From NCBI GenBank assembly GCA_009842675.1, contig VYEX01000074.1:40484-97792 (forward strand): DNA of 57,309 bases. The letters run 5' to 3'. The stretch is from Acidimicrobiia bacterium (GTDB taxonomy: Bacteria; Actinomycetota; Acidimicrobiia; Acidimicrobiales; Bin134). Of the stretch, positions 18,557-26,775 are shown in pieces; within the stretch, counting starts at the first letter, position 1; every line of letters starts with the position of its first letter. A program made the position numbers and the translations under genes. The notes beneath the pieces are model-generated. The model had not been told where the DNA came from and searched no databases. It saw nothing but the letters and a program-made list of their open reading frames with translations.

Positions 18557-19482
18557 TGGCCCCAGCGTAGCAGCGCGGCAGCCACGCTCATGCCCGCTCC
18601 GAAGCCCACGAGCAGCACGACGTCGCCGTCGGTTATGGCGCCCCTGGACACCGCATCGTCCATGGCCAGCGGGATCGAGGCGGACGAGGTATTGCCGGTT
18701 GACTGGAGCACGGTGGCCGCCTTCTCCAGGGGGATGTCGAGGCGTTTCATGGCGCTTTCGATGATGCGGGCATTGGCCTGGTGGGGGACCACCGCGGCCA
18801 CATCCGAGGTTTCCAGGCCAGCGTCGGCCAGCACTTTCTGGCTGGCTGAGACCATGACCCGCACGGCCTGGCGGAACACCTCTTTGCCGTCCATCTTGAT
18901 GTAGTCGCCAAAGTCGCAGATCAACAGGTCGGCGAAGCGGCCTTCAGAGCCCATGAAGGTGCTGAGCACGCCCCGGTCCTCGCGGATGGCCGGTTCCATC
19001 ACCACCGCGCCGGCGCCGTCCCCGAACAAGATCGCGGTGGAGCGGTCGTCCCAGTCGGTGAACCGGCTGAGGGTGTCCACCCCCACCACCAAAACCCGCT
19101 CCATTCCCGCGGCGATCTGGGCCTGGCCCAGCGAGATGCCGTAGGTGAAGCCCGAGCAGGCGGCGTTCAGGTCGAATGCCCCGCAGGACGCCCCCAGCTC
19201 GTTTTGGATGCGGTTGGACACCGCGGGGAACACCTGATCGGGGGTGCAGGTGGAGCAGATGATCAGGTCGAGGTCGGTGGCGTCGATCTCGGCCTGCTTC
19301 AGCGCGATCTTGGCCGCTTGTCCGCCCAGTTCCAGGCAGCTTCCCCCCACCCGGCGCTCGTGGATTCCGGTGCGCTCCACGATCCACTCGTCGCTGGTGT
19401 CGAGGACGGCGGCCAGGTCGTGGTTGGTGACCACTTTGTGGCCGGTGGCGGTGCCCAGGCCGGTGATGGCCGCTCTCGTCAT
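18553..19482 (-). CDS. fabH: 3-oxoacyl-ACP synthase III
   Basis: Starts fatty-acid synthesis by condensing an acyl-CoA primer with malonyl-ACP. The 309-residue protein shows TSDEWIVERTGIHERR, the catalytic Cys in NAACSGFTYG, the His in VVPHQANARII and the Asn in LQSTGNTSSASIPLA. It lies 13 bp after fabD and overlaps fabG. Primer preference (acetyl or branched) cannot be read. Confidence 0.95.
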   Translation of the reverse strand: MTRAAITGLGTATGHKVVTNHDLAAVLDTSDEWIVERTGIHERRVGGSCLELGGQAAKIALKQAEIDATDLDLIICSTCTPDQVFPAVSNRIQNELGASCGAFDLNAACSGFTYGISLGQAQIAAGMERVLVVGVDTLSRFTDWDDRSTAILFGDGAGAVVMEPAIREDRGVLSTFMGSEGRFADLLICDFGDYIKMDGKEVFRQAVRVMVSASQKVLADAGLETSDVAAVVPHQANARIIESAMKRLDIPLEKAATVLQSTGNTSSASIPLAMDDAVSRGAITDGDVVLLVGFGAGMSVAAALLRWGQ

Positions 19483-19495
19483 CTGCCTGCGCCCC

Positions 19496-20671
19496 TCAGC
19501 TCGTCCGCAACCAGGCGATGGGCTGGCTGGCGGTGACCCGCTCGCCTTCCACCGCCAAGAACCCCATGATCATCCCAGCCCAGGGGGTGCGGACCTCGGT
19601 CTCGCCCACATGGCCCAGAAGCTGCCCCGCGGGAACGCCGGTGCCCAGCAGATTGTCCTCGGTGGGCTGGAAGACGCCCGCCGCGGGACTCACCACCAGT
19701 CGCTCGGTGGTGAACAGGGCTTCGCCTTCCAGCGGGCCGCCCGCGGCCACCGGCGGCCCGGCCAATTCCTCGAGCACCGTGTCGATGTCGGCGGGGGTGT
19801 TCACTTTGAGGGATTTGCAGTCTTTGGCGGTTCGCTTCACCGTTCCGGTGAGCACGGCGCCCGGTCCCAACTCCACGAACGTGGTGTATCCGTCGTCGCA
19901 CATGTTGTGGACCGACTGGCGCCAGCGAACCGGGCTGGTCAACTGGGTGTTCAGCAGTTCGGCCCAGGCTTGGGCGCCGGTCTGGGCGGCAGCGTCGACG
20001 TTGGCATACACCGGGTGGTCGGGAACCCGGAACTCGGTCTTGCCGATTGCTTTCTGGAGGCGGTCTTTGGCCGACGCCATGAACGGGGTGTGGAAGGCAC
20101 CGCCGACGGGCAGAGCCATGATCCGCTTGGCGCCCAACTCCTTGGCGATAGCCCCGGCCGCTTCCACCATGGCGGGGGCCCCGGCGATCACAACCTGGCC
20201 GGGAGCGTTGTAGTTGGCCACCCATACATCGCCGTCGGCCTGGTCGCAGGCCTGCTCAACAAGGTCGTCGTCGAGGCCCATGACTGCGGCCATGGTGCCG
20301 TCTTGTTCTTCGGCGGCCACCTGCATGGCCTCGCCCCGCTCGCTCACCAGCCGGACGCCGTCGTAGAAGTCCACCACCCCGGCGGCAACCAGTGCGGAGT
20401 ATTCGCCCAGGCTGTGGCCGGCGTGGCCGGCGGTCTCGATACCCACCCGGGATACGGCGTCCAAGGAGATCATCGACACCACGAATGTGGCGAGCTGGGA
20501 GTTGCGAGTATGGCGCAACTCGTCGTCATCGGCTTCGAGCAGAAGCTGGGCCACGTCGCGCCCTGCTGCCTCGGAGGCCTCGGCCACCAGCTCCCACGAG
20601 GGGTGGTCGACCCAGGCCGAACCCATGCCGGCCTTTTGGGATCCCTGGCCGGGATAGGTGAAGCAGATCAT
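19496..20671 (-). CDS. fabD: Malonyl-CoA:ACP transacylase with C-terminal biotinyl/lipoyl-like domain
   Basis: Residues 1 to about 305 are a standard FabD: TYPGQGSQKAGM, nucleophile Ser87 in AGHSLGEYSA, GQVVIAGA and His194 in GGAFHTPFM. Standard FabD proteins end near residue 310. Here a linker (GPPVAAGGP) leads to a further domain at about 325-389: VVSPAAGVFQP, GTGVPAGQLLG, VRTPWAGMIMGFLAVEGERV and SQPIAWLR. This matches a barrel-sandwich biotinyl/lipoyl domain. The turn that normally carries the modified Lys reads GETE, so it should not be biotinylated or lipoylated. First gene of the fab operon. Confidence 0.9.
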   Translation of the reverse strand: MICFTYPGQGSQKAGMGSAWVDHPSWELVAEASEAAGRDVAQLLLEADDDELRHTRNSQLATFVVSMISLDAVSRVGIETAGHAGHSLGEYSALVAAGVVDFYDGVRLVSERGEAMQVAAEEQDGTMAAVMGLDDDLVEQACDQADGDVWVANYNAPGQVVIAGAPAMVEAAGAIAKELGAKRIMALPVGGAFHTPFMASAKDRLQKAIGKTEFRVPDHPVYANVDAAAQTGAQAWAELLNTQLTSPVRWRQSVHNMCDDGYTTFVELGPGAVLTGTVKRTAKDCKSLKVNTPADIDTVLEELAGPPVAAGGPLEGEALFTTERLVVSPAAGVFQPTEDNLLGTGVPAGQLLGHVGETEVRTPWAGMIMGFLAVEGERVTASQPIAWLRTS

Positions 20672-20784
20672 CAGGTGTCAGACCTCTCAGACGACGGTGG
20701 GGTTTCAATACTCTACGAGAGAGCGGCCCCGGCAGGGTATCCGGCAAGGCCGCTGGGACCACGGCAATCTAGACTGCATTTTCC

Positions 20785-20824
20785 TCAGCCAGCACGCTGA
20801 GCAGCCCAGTGCTCGCTGCACTGG
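20785..20824 (-). other. Two adjacent hairpins upstream of fabD, next to tRNA-Leu
   Basis: On the minus strand CCAGTGC-AGCGA-GCACTGG (20824-20806) is a perfect 7-bp stem. It is followed by TCAGC-GTGCTG-GCTGA (20800-20785). They lie about 115 bp before the fabD ATG and 6 bp from the tRNA-Leu 5' end. No T-run follows on either strand, so these are not simple terminators. They could be leader structure or spacer. Confidence 0.3.
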
Positions 20825-20830
20825 CCACCC

Positions 20831-20914
20831 GCCCGGGTGGTGGAATTGGTAGACGCGCCGGACTCAAAATCCGGTTCCCGCAAGGGAGTGAGGGTTCGAG
20901 TCCCTCCCCGGGCA
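20831..20914 (+). tRNA. tRNA-Leu (anticodon CAA)
   Basis: This is an 84-nt class II tRNA. The acceptor stem is GCCCGGG/CCCGGGC with discriminator A at 20914. The D-loop region is TGGAATTGGTAGAC. The anticodon stem CCGGA/TCCGG encloses CTCAAAA, giving anticodon CAA (codon UUG). It has a long variable arm and a T-loop GGGTTCGAGTCCC. The CCA end is not encoded. Confidence 0.96.
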
Positions 20915-20924
20915 CTGTGCCAAC

Positions 20925-22685
20925 ATGGGCGCCGTGGAGCACGGTGCCCCAGCCGGAGGGCGACACATCCGGTTCGAACCCGACGACCGGCCGCCGCCTG
21001 CACTGACTGCGGGCATGGGCGTCCAGTTCGCGGTGCTGACCATTGCGGGGATTGTGCTCACGCCGGCGATCGTCATTCGAGCGGCGGGCGAAAGCGATTC
21101 GTATCTGACTTGGGCGGTGTTCGCGGCGGCGATAGTCAGCGGCATCAGCACAATCCTTCAGGCGGTCCGGCTCGGCCGCATCGGCGCCGGGTACGTGCTG
21201 CTCATGGGGACGTCGGGCGCGTTCATCGCGGTTTGCGTGGCGGCGCTGGTCGAGGGTGGCCCCGGCTTGCTGGCGGTGCTCGTGGTGGCGTCGTCGCTGT
21301 TCCAGTTCTTGCTGGCGGCCCGGCTCTCGCTGTTCAGGCGTCTAGTCACGCCGGTGGTGGCCGGAACCGTGCTGATGCTCATCGCGGTGACCGTGATGCC
21401 GCTCATCTTCAACATGGTGAGTGCTTCGCCGGAAGGCAAGTCCGAATGGAGCGCTCCGACGACAGCCCTCGTCACCATCGTCTTGATAATCGTCATCGCG
21501 CTGAAGTCGTCCGGGAGCCTGCGCCTGTGGGCGCCGGTCATCGGTGTGGTGGCCGGTTCGATCGTGGCCGTCGGCTTCGGGCTCTATGACTTCGATCAGG
21601 TGTCCGACGCTTCCTGGGTCGGGGTACCCGACGGCGGATGGCCCGGCTTCGACGTCTCGTTCGATGCAGCATTCTGGAGCCTCTTGCCTGCCTTTGTGAT
21701 CGTCACCATCATCGGAGCGGTCGAGACCATCGGCGACTCCGTGGCCATCCAGCGGGTGTCGTGGCGCAATCCGCGAGCGGTGGACTACCGGGTGGTGCAG
21801 GGAGCAGTGGCCGCCGACGGCACCGGCAACCTGCTGTCGGGGGTGGCTGGCACGGTGCCGAACACCACCTATTCGACGAGCGTCTCGATCACGGAGCTGA
21901 CCGGTGTCGCCGCTCGCCGCGTGGGTGTCGCCATTGGCGTCATATTCGTCATGTTGGCGTTCTTGCCCAAGTTCTTGGCGTTGGTGCTCGCCATCCCGGA
22001 TTCAGTGGTTGCGGCGTACGTCACCGTGCTGATGGCGCTGTTGTTTGTGGTCGGCATGAGGATCGTCTCCGAAGAGGCAGCGGATTACCGAAAGGGCCTG
22101 ATAGCTGGGGTTGCCTTCTGGCTCGGTGTCGGATTCCAGAACAACCTGATCTTCCCGGAGTACCTGGAGGGCTTCGCCGGCGGCCTGTTGGAGAACGGGA
22201 TGACTTCGGGAGGCCTCGTGGCCATCGTGCTGACGCTGTTCACCGAGGCCACTCAGTCTCGCCGGCATCGTCTGCGCACCAACCTGGCGCTGGCGGAGCT
22301 CCCCCGCATCCAAGGGTTCCTCAACGCCTTCGCAAAGCGCCACGGTTGGGTGGCTTCGATGTCGCACAGGCTCGATGCGGTGGCCGAGGAGACACTGGTG
22401 ACGATGCTTGAGGCCGAGCAGACCGGAGAGGCCGCTACCGACCGCGAGCTACGCCTTACGGCCAGCAAGCAGGACGGGCGGGCAGTACTCGAATTCGTGG
22501 CTGCGGCCCGGGGGGAGAACATCGAGGACCGGCTAGCGGTGCTCGACGAGCCGACCGCCGACCGGCCTGTCGAACGCGACGTCTCATTGCGGCTGCTTCA
22601 GCATTACGCCACATCGGTGCTCCACCAGCAGTACCACGAACTCGAGATCGTTACCGTCCACGTCAACCCCACCAGCGACCCATGA
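20925..22685 (+). CDS. Nucleobase permease (NCS2/SLC23-like) with cytoplasmic C-terminal domain
   Basis: The 586-residue protein has about 12-14 hydrophobic segments over residues 28-440. Family marks are VETIGDSVAIQRVS (the NCS2 TM8 region), GAVAADGTGNLLSGVAGTVPNTTYSTSVS and GVAARRVGV. It should import xanthine, uracil or a related base with a cation. A soluble tail of about 140 residues follows (from about 22272). RLDAVAEETLVTMLEAE and the end LRLLQHYATSVLHQQYHELEIVTV loosely resemble anti-sigma or histidine-kinase ATPase folds; that part is inference. The ATG lies 11 bp after the tRNA, and GTG 20934 is possible. Confidence 0.8.
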   Translation: MGAVEHGAPAGGRHIRFEPDDRPPPALTAGMGVQFAVLTIAGIVLTPAIVIRAAGESDSYLTWAVFAAAIVSGISTILQAVRLGRIGAGYVLLMGTSGAFIAVCVAALVEGGPGLLAVLVVASSLFQFLLAARLSLFRRLVTPVVAGTVLMLIAVTVMPLIFNMVSASPEGKSEWSAPTTALVTIVLIIVIALKSSGSLRLWAPVIGVVAGSIVAVGFGLYDFDQVSDASWVGVPDGGWPGFDVSFDAAFWSLLPAFVIVTIIGAVETIGDSVAIQRVSWRNPRAVDYRVVQGAVAADGTGNLLSGVAGTVPNTTYSTSVSITELTGVAARRVGVAIGVIFVMLAFLPKFLALVLAIPDSVVAAYVTVLMALLFVVGMRIVSEEAADYRKGLIAGVAFWLGVGFQNNLIFPEYLEGFAGGLLENGMTSGGLVAIVLTLFTEATQSRRHRLRTNLALAELPRIQGFLNAFAKRHGWVASMSHRLDAVAEETLVTMLEAEQTGEAATDRELRLTASKQDGRAVLEFVAAARGENIEDRLAVLDEPTADRPVERDVSLRLLQHYATSVLHQQYHELEIVTVHVNPTSDP

Positions 22686-24244
22686 GAGACTCAGGGGCCG
22701 TGGTGGAGACGACGCATGGAGCGGTTCGAGGGACGGTCGTTGATACGCCTTATGGGACAGTGCGGCAATTCTTGGGAATTCCGTTTGGGAAACCGCCGGT
22801 GGGGGAGCGGCGGTTCTGTGCTCCGGAGGCCGTTGCGCCGTGGGAGGGGGTGCTGGATGCGGGTGCATTCGGGCCCGATCCCGTTCAGAGCGTCGACGGC
22901 CCGTACACCGGGGTGATTCCGGGGACGGTCACCGACTCGGTATCGGAGGACTGCCTGACGCTCAACGTGTGGGTGCCGGCGGGGGACGAGGCTGGACTGC
23001 CGGTGATGGTGTGGGTGTACGGCGGGGCCTTCTTGATGGGGGGAGGCTCGTTCCCGCTTTACAACGGGGCGAGGTTGGCGGCTGAGCAGCAGGTGGTGGT
23101 GGCGTCGGTGAACTATCGGGTGGGGGCGCTCGGGTTCATGGATCTGCGCCAGGTGCCGGGCGGGGAGAGCGCCACGGCTAACTGCGGCCTCCACGACGTG
23201 CGTCTCGGGCTGGAATGGATTGCTGCCAACGCGGCCAATTTCGGCGGCGATGCCGCCACGTTGACCGCCTTTGGCGAGTCGGCGGGGGCCGGGTCGATCT
23301 TGCACTTGCTCGGCGCTCCGGGCATCTCGTCGATAATGCGACGGGCCATCATGCAGAGCCCCGGCGCCAACATGACCCAGCCGCCTGACATTGCCGCCAA
23401 GGTCGCTCACTGCTTCATGGGCAATACCGGCGTGAGCGATGTGGCGGGGCTTCGTCAGTTGGAGCCAGGGGAGATAGTTGCCGCCCAGGTTCAGACCGCC
23501 ATGGAGATGTTCGCCGAAGCAGGGGCGATGCCATTTCACCCGGTTGTCGATGGATCGCTCATTCCGGCACCACCGGTGGAGTTGCTTCAAACCAGCGCGG
23601 CGACCGACATCGATGTTCTGATAGGGGGAACAGCCCACGAGTTGCGCCTGTTCCAGCAGGACCTGCCCGCCGACCACTCCGAGCAGATCCTGCATCACAT
23701 GGTGAGCGGCCACATCGCTGCGAGGACCGGTGCCGAGGCGTCGGCCAGCGAAGTAGCGGCGGTGGTGGGGGAGTATCGCCAGGCGGCCGAGGGCACTGCT
23801 TGGACTACTGACAGCGACATTCTCACCGCCGTCAACACCGACGTTTCCATGCGGGAGCCCATTCAGCGGCTGGCCGATTATCGAGCAGGCGCCGGGTCCC
23901 GTACCTACATGTACGACTTCCGGTGGTGCTCACAGGCCGATCCGGACAAGGGGGCGTTCCACGCCATCGATCTGCCCTTCGCGCTCGACAGCTTCCACGT
24001 GGACGGCTGGCGCGAGTTCATCGGCGCCGATGAAGCCGCTGAGGCGCTGGGCCGAGGCATGCGATCAGCCTGGGCCGCCTTTGCCCGCAGCGGCGACCCG
24101 TCAACTAGCGAGCTCGGCCCTTGGCCCCGCTACGAACTCGATGGGCGCATGACAATGATCCTCGACGGCGACTCAACCCCGGCCGCCGACCCACTAAAGA
24201 ATGAGCGGTCAATGTGGGGGCCAGTTGGCGGAGTGGATTCTTAG
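22682..24244 (+). CDS. Type B carboxylesterase
   Basis: The 520-residue esterase/lipase family protein shows GIPFGKPPVGERRF, SEDCLTLNVW, VMVWVYGGAF for the oxyanion hole, and the nucleophile in TAFGESAGAGS. GTAHELRLF carries an acidic residue and DLPFALDSFH the likely catalytic His region. No signal peptide is seen, so it should be cytoplasmic. It starts with an ATGA overlap with the permease stop, suggesting co-transcription and perhaps hydrolysis of an imported ester. The stop overlaps the convergent PPK2 gene. Confidence 0.88.
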   Translation: MRDSGAVVETTHGAVRGTVVDTPYGTVRQFLGIPFGKPPVGERRFCAPEAVAPWEGVLDAGAFGPDPVQSVDGPYTGVIPGTVTDSVSEDCLTLNVWVPAGDEAGLPVMVWVYGGAFLMGGGSFPLYNGARLAAEQQVVVASVNYRVGALGFMDLRQVPGGESATANCGLHDVRLGLEWIAANAANFGGDAATLTAFGESAGAGSILHLLGAPGISSIMRRAIMQSPGANMTQPPDIAAKVAHCFMGNTGVSDVAGLRQLEPGEIVAAQVQTAMEMFAEAGAMPFHPVVDGSLIPAPPVELLQTSAATDIDVLIGGTAHELRLFQQDLPADHSEQILHHMVSGHIAARTGAEASASEVAAVVGEYRQAAEGTAWTTDSDILTAVNTDVSMREPIQRLADYRAGAGSRTYMYDFRWCSQADPDKGAFHAIDLPFALDSFHVDGWREFIGADEAAEALGRGMRSAWAAFARSGDPSTSELGPWPRYELDGRMTMILDGDSTPAADPLKNERSMWGPVGGVDS

Positions 24245-25086
24245 TAGACCTCGGGGACGAAGGTCTGGTCCGATAGGGGCGGGCGCACGTAGCCGGCGCG
24301 GTCTTGGCGTTCGGGGAGCTCGACTTCCTCCCAGGGCACTTCCTCGTAGGGGATCATCGACAGCAAATGTGAGATGCAGTTGAGCCGGGCCGCCTTCTTT
24401 GAGTCGGCGTTCACCACGTACCACGGCGCCTGCTTGATGTCGGTGTGGGCGAAGAGCGTGTCTTTGGCCTTGGAGAACTCAACCCACCGGGTTCGGGCCT
24501 GAATGTCCATCGGTGACAGCTTCCAGCGCCGCAGCGGGTCGGAGATCCGATTCTGGAACCGGCGTTCTTGCTCCTCGTCGCTCACCGAGAACCAGTACTT
24601 GATCAGGATGATTCCCGATCGCACCAGCATGCGCTCGAACTCCGGGCACGAGCGCAGGAACTCGCGGTACTCCTCTTCGGTGCAGAATCCCATCACTGGC
24701 TCCACCAGCCCCCGGTTGTACCAACTGCGGTCGAACAGGATCATTTCCCCGGCGGCGGGCAACTCGGCCACATAGCGCTGGAACCACCACTGCGTTTTGT
24801 CCCGGTCGCTGGGTGTGCCCAGCGCCACCACCCGCACCACCCGGGGGTTAGTCCGCTCGGCGATGCGCTTGATCACCCCGCCCTTGCCAGCAGCGTCGCG
24901 TCCTTCGAAGATCACCACCACCTTGAGGCCCTTGTGGCGAATCCAGCGCTGTAACCGCACCAGCTCCTCTTGAAGCCGAGCCAGTTCCTGCTCATAGACC
25001 TTCCTGTTGAGCTTCTGGCGCGGCTCGGGCCTAGGCGCGTCGGCTCCGGAGATTCCCAGAACGTCGTGACCCGGTTCGGGGCTCAT
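24241..25086 (-). CDS. Polyphosphate kinase 2
   Basis: The 281-residue PPK2 family protein transfers phosphate between polyphosphate and nucleotides. It has the P-loop-like FEGRDAAGKGGVIKRI, LGTPSDRDKTQWWFQRYV, the lid motif FDRSWYNRGLVEPVMGF, and KYWFSVSDEEQERRF. ATG 25086 gives a normal N-terminus; the frame stays open for another 119 codons upstream but that part has no PPK2 likeness. The single-domain size fits class I PPK2; the nucleotide preference cannot be read. Confidence 0.92.
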   Translation of the reverse strand: MSPEPGHDVLGISGADAPRPEPRQKLNRKVYEQELARLQEELVRLQRWIRHKGLKVVVIFEGRDAAGKGGVIKRIAERTNPRVVRVVALGTPSDRDKTQWWFQRYVAELPAAGEMILFDRSWYNRGLVEPVMGFCTEEEYREFLRSCPEFERMLVRSGIILIKYWFSVSDEEQERRFQNRISDPLRRWKLSPMDIQARTRWVEFSKAKDTLFAHTDIKQAPWYVVNADSKKAARLNCISHLLSMIPYEEVPWEEVELPERQDRAGYVRPPLSDQTFVPEVY

Positions 25087-25248
25087 GGATGAAGCGTAAT
25101 TCCAAGGTTTTCTACCGACAACAGGCCGATTCGCTTGTGTTCGATCCCCAACCGGGGCCCGACCAGTAATCCAAGTGCCGGGATCGTATGATCCCGATCG
25201 CGGGTGGGTCCACAGGGGGGCGCAGACAAATCTCCTGAGGACCACAAA

Positions 25249-26352
25249 GTGAACTATTACGTGATTGCCTCCGCCGTAATCGTGGGGTCGGCGTCTGGCG
25301 CGGCTTCGGTCTATTGGATCAATCGGGGGGTCCACGCCGGCTGGATTGTTCTTGGCGCATTGGCTGTTGGCGTTGGCTGCACCATGGTCCTGACAGCGGT
25401 CGCTCTGCTCTTCGCTGGACCAGACGGGTACATGGTTGTCCATGTCGCTTATCTGGCTTGTGTCATCGGCCTGCCGTTGACCGGGGCGGTGGTGATGGTC
25501 TTCGGCCGCCCCATTCCTGTGGTGCTCACCGCCCTCTGTCTGGCTTCTTTCGCAGCGATTCCGGTCGGTGTCTATGCCACTTACATCGAGCCGTTCTGGC
25601 TGCGAGTTGACAAAGCGACGCTGGCCGTCAACAGCATCGATGACGACATCCGCATCGGTGTGTTCTCTGATCTTGAGACCACGTCAATAGGGGGCTACGA
25701 GAACGGAGCACTGGATCGATTGATTGCTTTGCAACCGGACATGGTCCTGATTCCAGGAGATCTTCACTCCCTTGACCCAGACCGGCTCGATGAGTGGTCT
25801 CCACCGTTCACGGAGCTGATGCAGCGGCTCGTTGATGCAGTGCCAAATGTCCTGTTGGTGAGCGGCCATTCCGATACCGTCTCCGACCTTCGAAGGATCA
25901 GCCGTGGAACCGGGGCCAGGGTTCTGAACAACGAGATCATCACGTTGGAGTTGAATGGAAACACCGTCTATGTCGCTGGAATTTCGTTGCACGACGACCG
26001 GTACAGTCCTGCGGCGCGACAGGCGGCAGAACGCCTAGCCGAAGGCGACCTTCCCGGCGTGCGGATCCTGTTGGCCCACGAGCCGGACGCCATCAGGCTC
26101 CTCAAGGGAGGAACCGTGGACCTGCTCGTCTCAGGCCATACCCACGGAGGGCAAGTGTCGATTCCGTTCTTCGGCCCTCCTATCACCGCGTCTCGCGTAC
26201 CCCGGCATGTCGCCGCCGGCGGCCTCCATGAGCTCCACGGAACCCCGGTCTACGTGTCTACCGGCGTGGGACGAGAGCGCGGCAACGCCCCTCAGCTCCG
26301 TTTCGGCGTTCGCCCCTCCATAGGAATCATCGATCTGGTCGCCGGGGACTAG
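25249..26352 (+). CDS. Membrane metallophosphoesterase-like protein with altered metal site
   Basis: The 367-residue protein has four hydrophobic segments (about 4-22, 31-56, 62-86 and 88-112) and then a calcineurin-like domain. Metal-site blocks are VFSDLET (141-143), PGDLH (170-172), VSGHSD (205-209), LAHEPDAI and SGHTHGGQVSIP. The usual first-block His (DxH) is Glu143, and the usual GNH(D/E) reads GHSD, so two ligands are changed while the last blocks are intact. GAGG lies 8 bp before GTG 25249; an upstream GTG at 25204 has no such site. It is divergent from PPK2 with a 162-bp gap. Confidence 0.75.
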   Translation: MNYYVIASAVIVGSASGAASVYWINRGVHAGWIVLGALAVGVGCTMVLTAVALLFAGPDGYMVVHVAYLACVIGLPLTGAVVMVFGRPIPVVLTALCLASFAAIPVGVYATYIEPFWLRVDKATLAVNSIDDDIRIGVFSDLETTSIGGYENGALDRLIALQPDMVLIPGDLHSLDPDRLDEWSPPFTELMQRLVDAVPNVLLVSGHSDTVSDLRRISRGTGARVLNNEIITLELNGNTVYVAGISLHDDRYSPAARQAAERLAEGDLPGVRILLAHEPDAIRLLKGGTVDLLVSGHTHGGQVSIPFFGPPITASRVPRHVAAGGLHELHGTPVYVSTGVGRERGNAPQLRFGVRPSIGIIDLVAGD

Positions 26353-26406
26353 CTGCCCAAACCAGGCGGGGTTCCTACTTCGCCTGCCCTCAGATAGTTG
26401 GCCACA

Positions 26407-26775
26407 ATGGGACCCATGACGGCCGATCAGCTGAACCACTACAAGCACAAGCTGGACTTCGAGATGGACTCGTGGGACGTCAACGAAGCCCTGGGCGACG
26501 GCGAGCCAATCGTGGTGGTGGACGGCAGGTCGGCTGAGGCCTACGCCCAAGAGCACATCCCAGGGGCGATCAGCCTGCCGCACCGGACGATCGATGCCGA
26601 GTCGACGGCTTCACTCGATCGGTCGCTCACCTACGTCTGCTACTGCGACGGGATCGGGTGCAACGCCTCCACCAAGACCGCCATGAAGCTGCTCATGCTG
26701 GGCTTTGAGGTGCGCGAGCTGATCGGCGGCCTCGACTGGTGGAAGCGCGACGGCTACCCAACCGAAGGGTCCTAG
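26407..26775 (+). CDS. Rhodanese-like domain protein
   Basis: A single rhodanese domain of about 122 residues. It shows VVVDGRSAEAYAQEHIPGAISLPHR, the active-site segment YVCYCDGIGCNAS, and a C-terminal GFEVRELIGGLDWWKRDGYP. It probably handles sulfane sulfur or acts as a sulfur carrier; the active-site loop has Cys in YCDG and GCN. ATG 26407 and ATG 26416 are both possible starts with no clear ribosome-binding site. Its stop overlaps the convergent DUF1214 gene. Confidence 0.82.
   Translation: MGPMTADQLNHYKHKLDFEMDSWDVNEALGDGEPIVVVDGRSAEAYAQEHIPGAISLPHRTIDAESTASLDRSLTYVCYCDGIGCNASTKTAMKLLMLGFEVRELIGGLDWWKRDGYPTEGS

Noticed and set aside
19244..20800. 518-codon plus-strand open frame across fabH and fabD
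   Set aside because: It is antisense to two well-identified genes and shows no recognisable motifs.
20831..20925. Integration (att) site at tRNA-Leu
   Set aside because: No integrase, direct repeat of the tRNA 3' end or shift in gene content is seen next to it.
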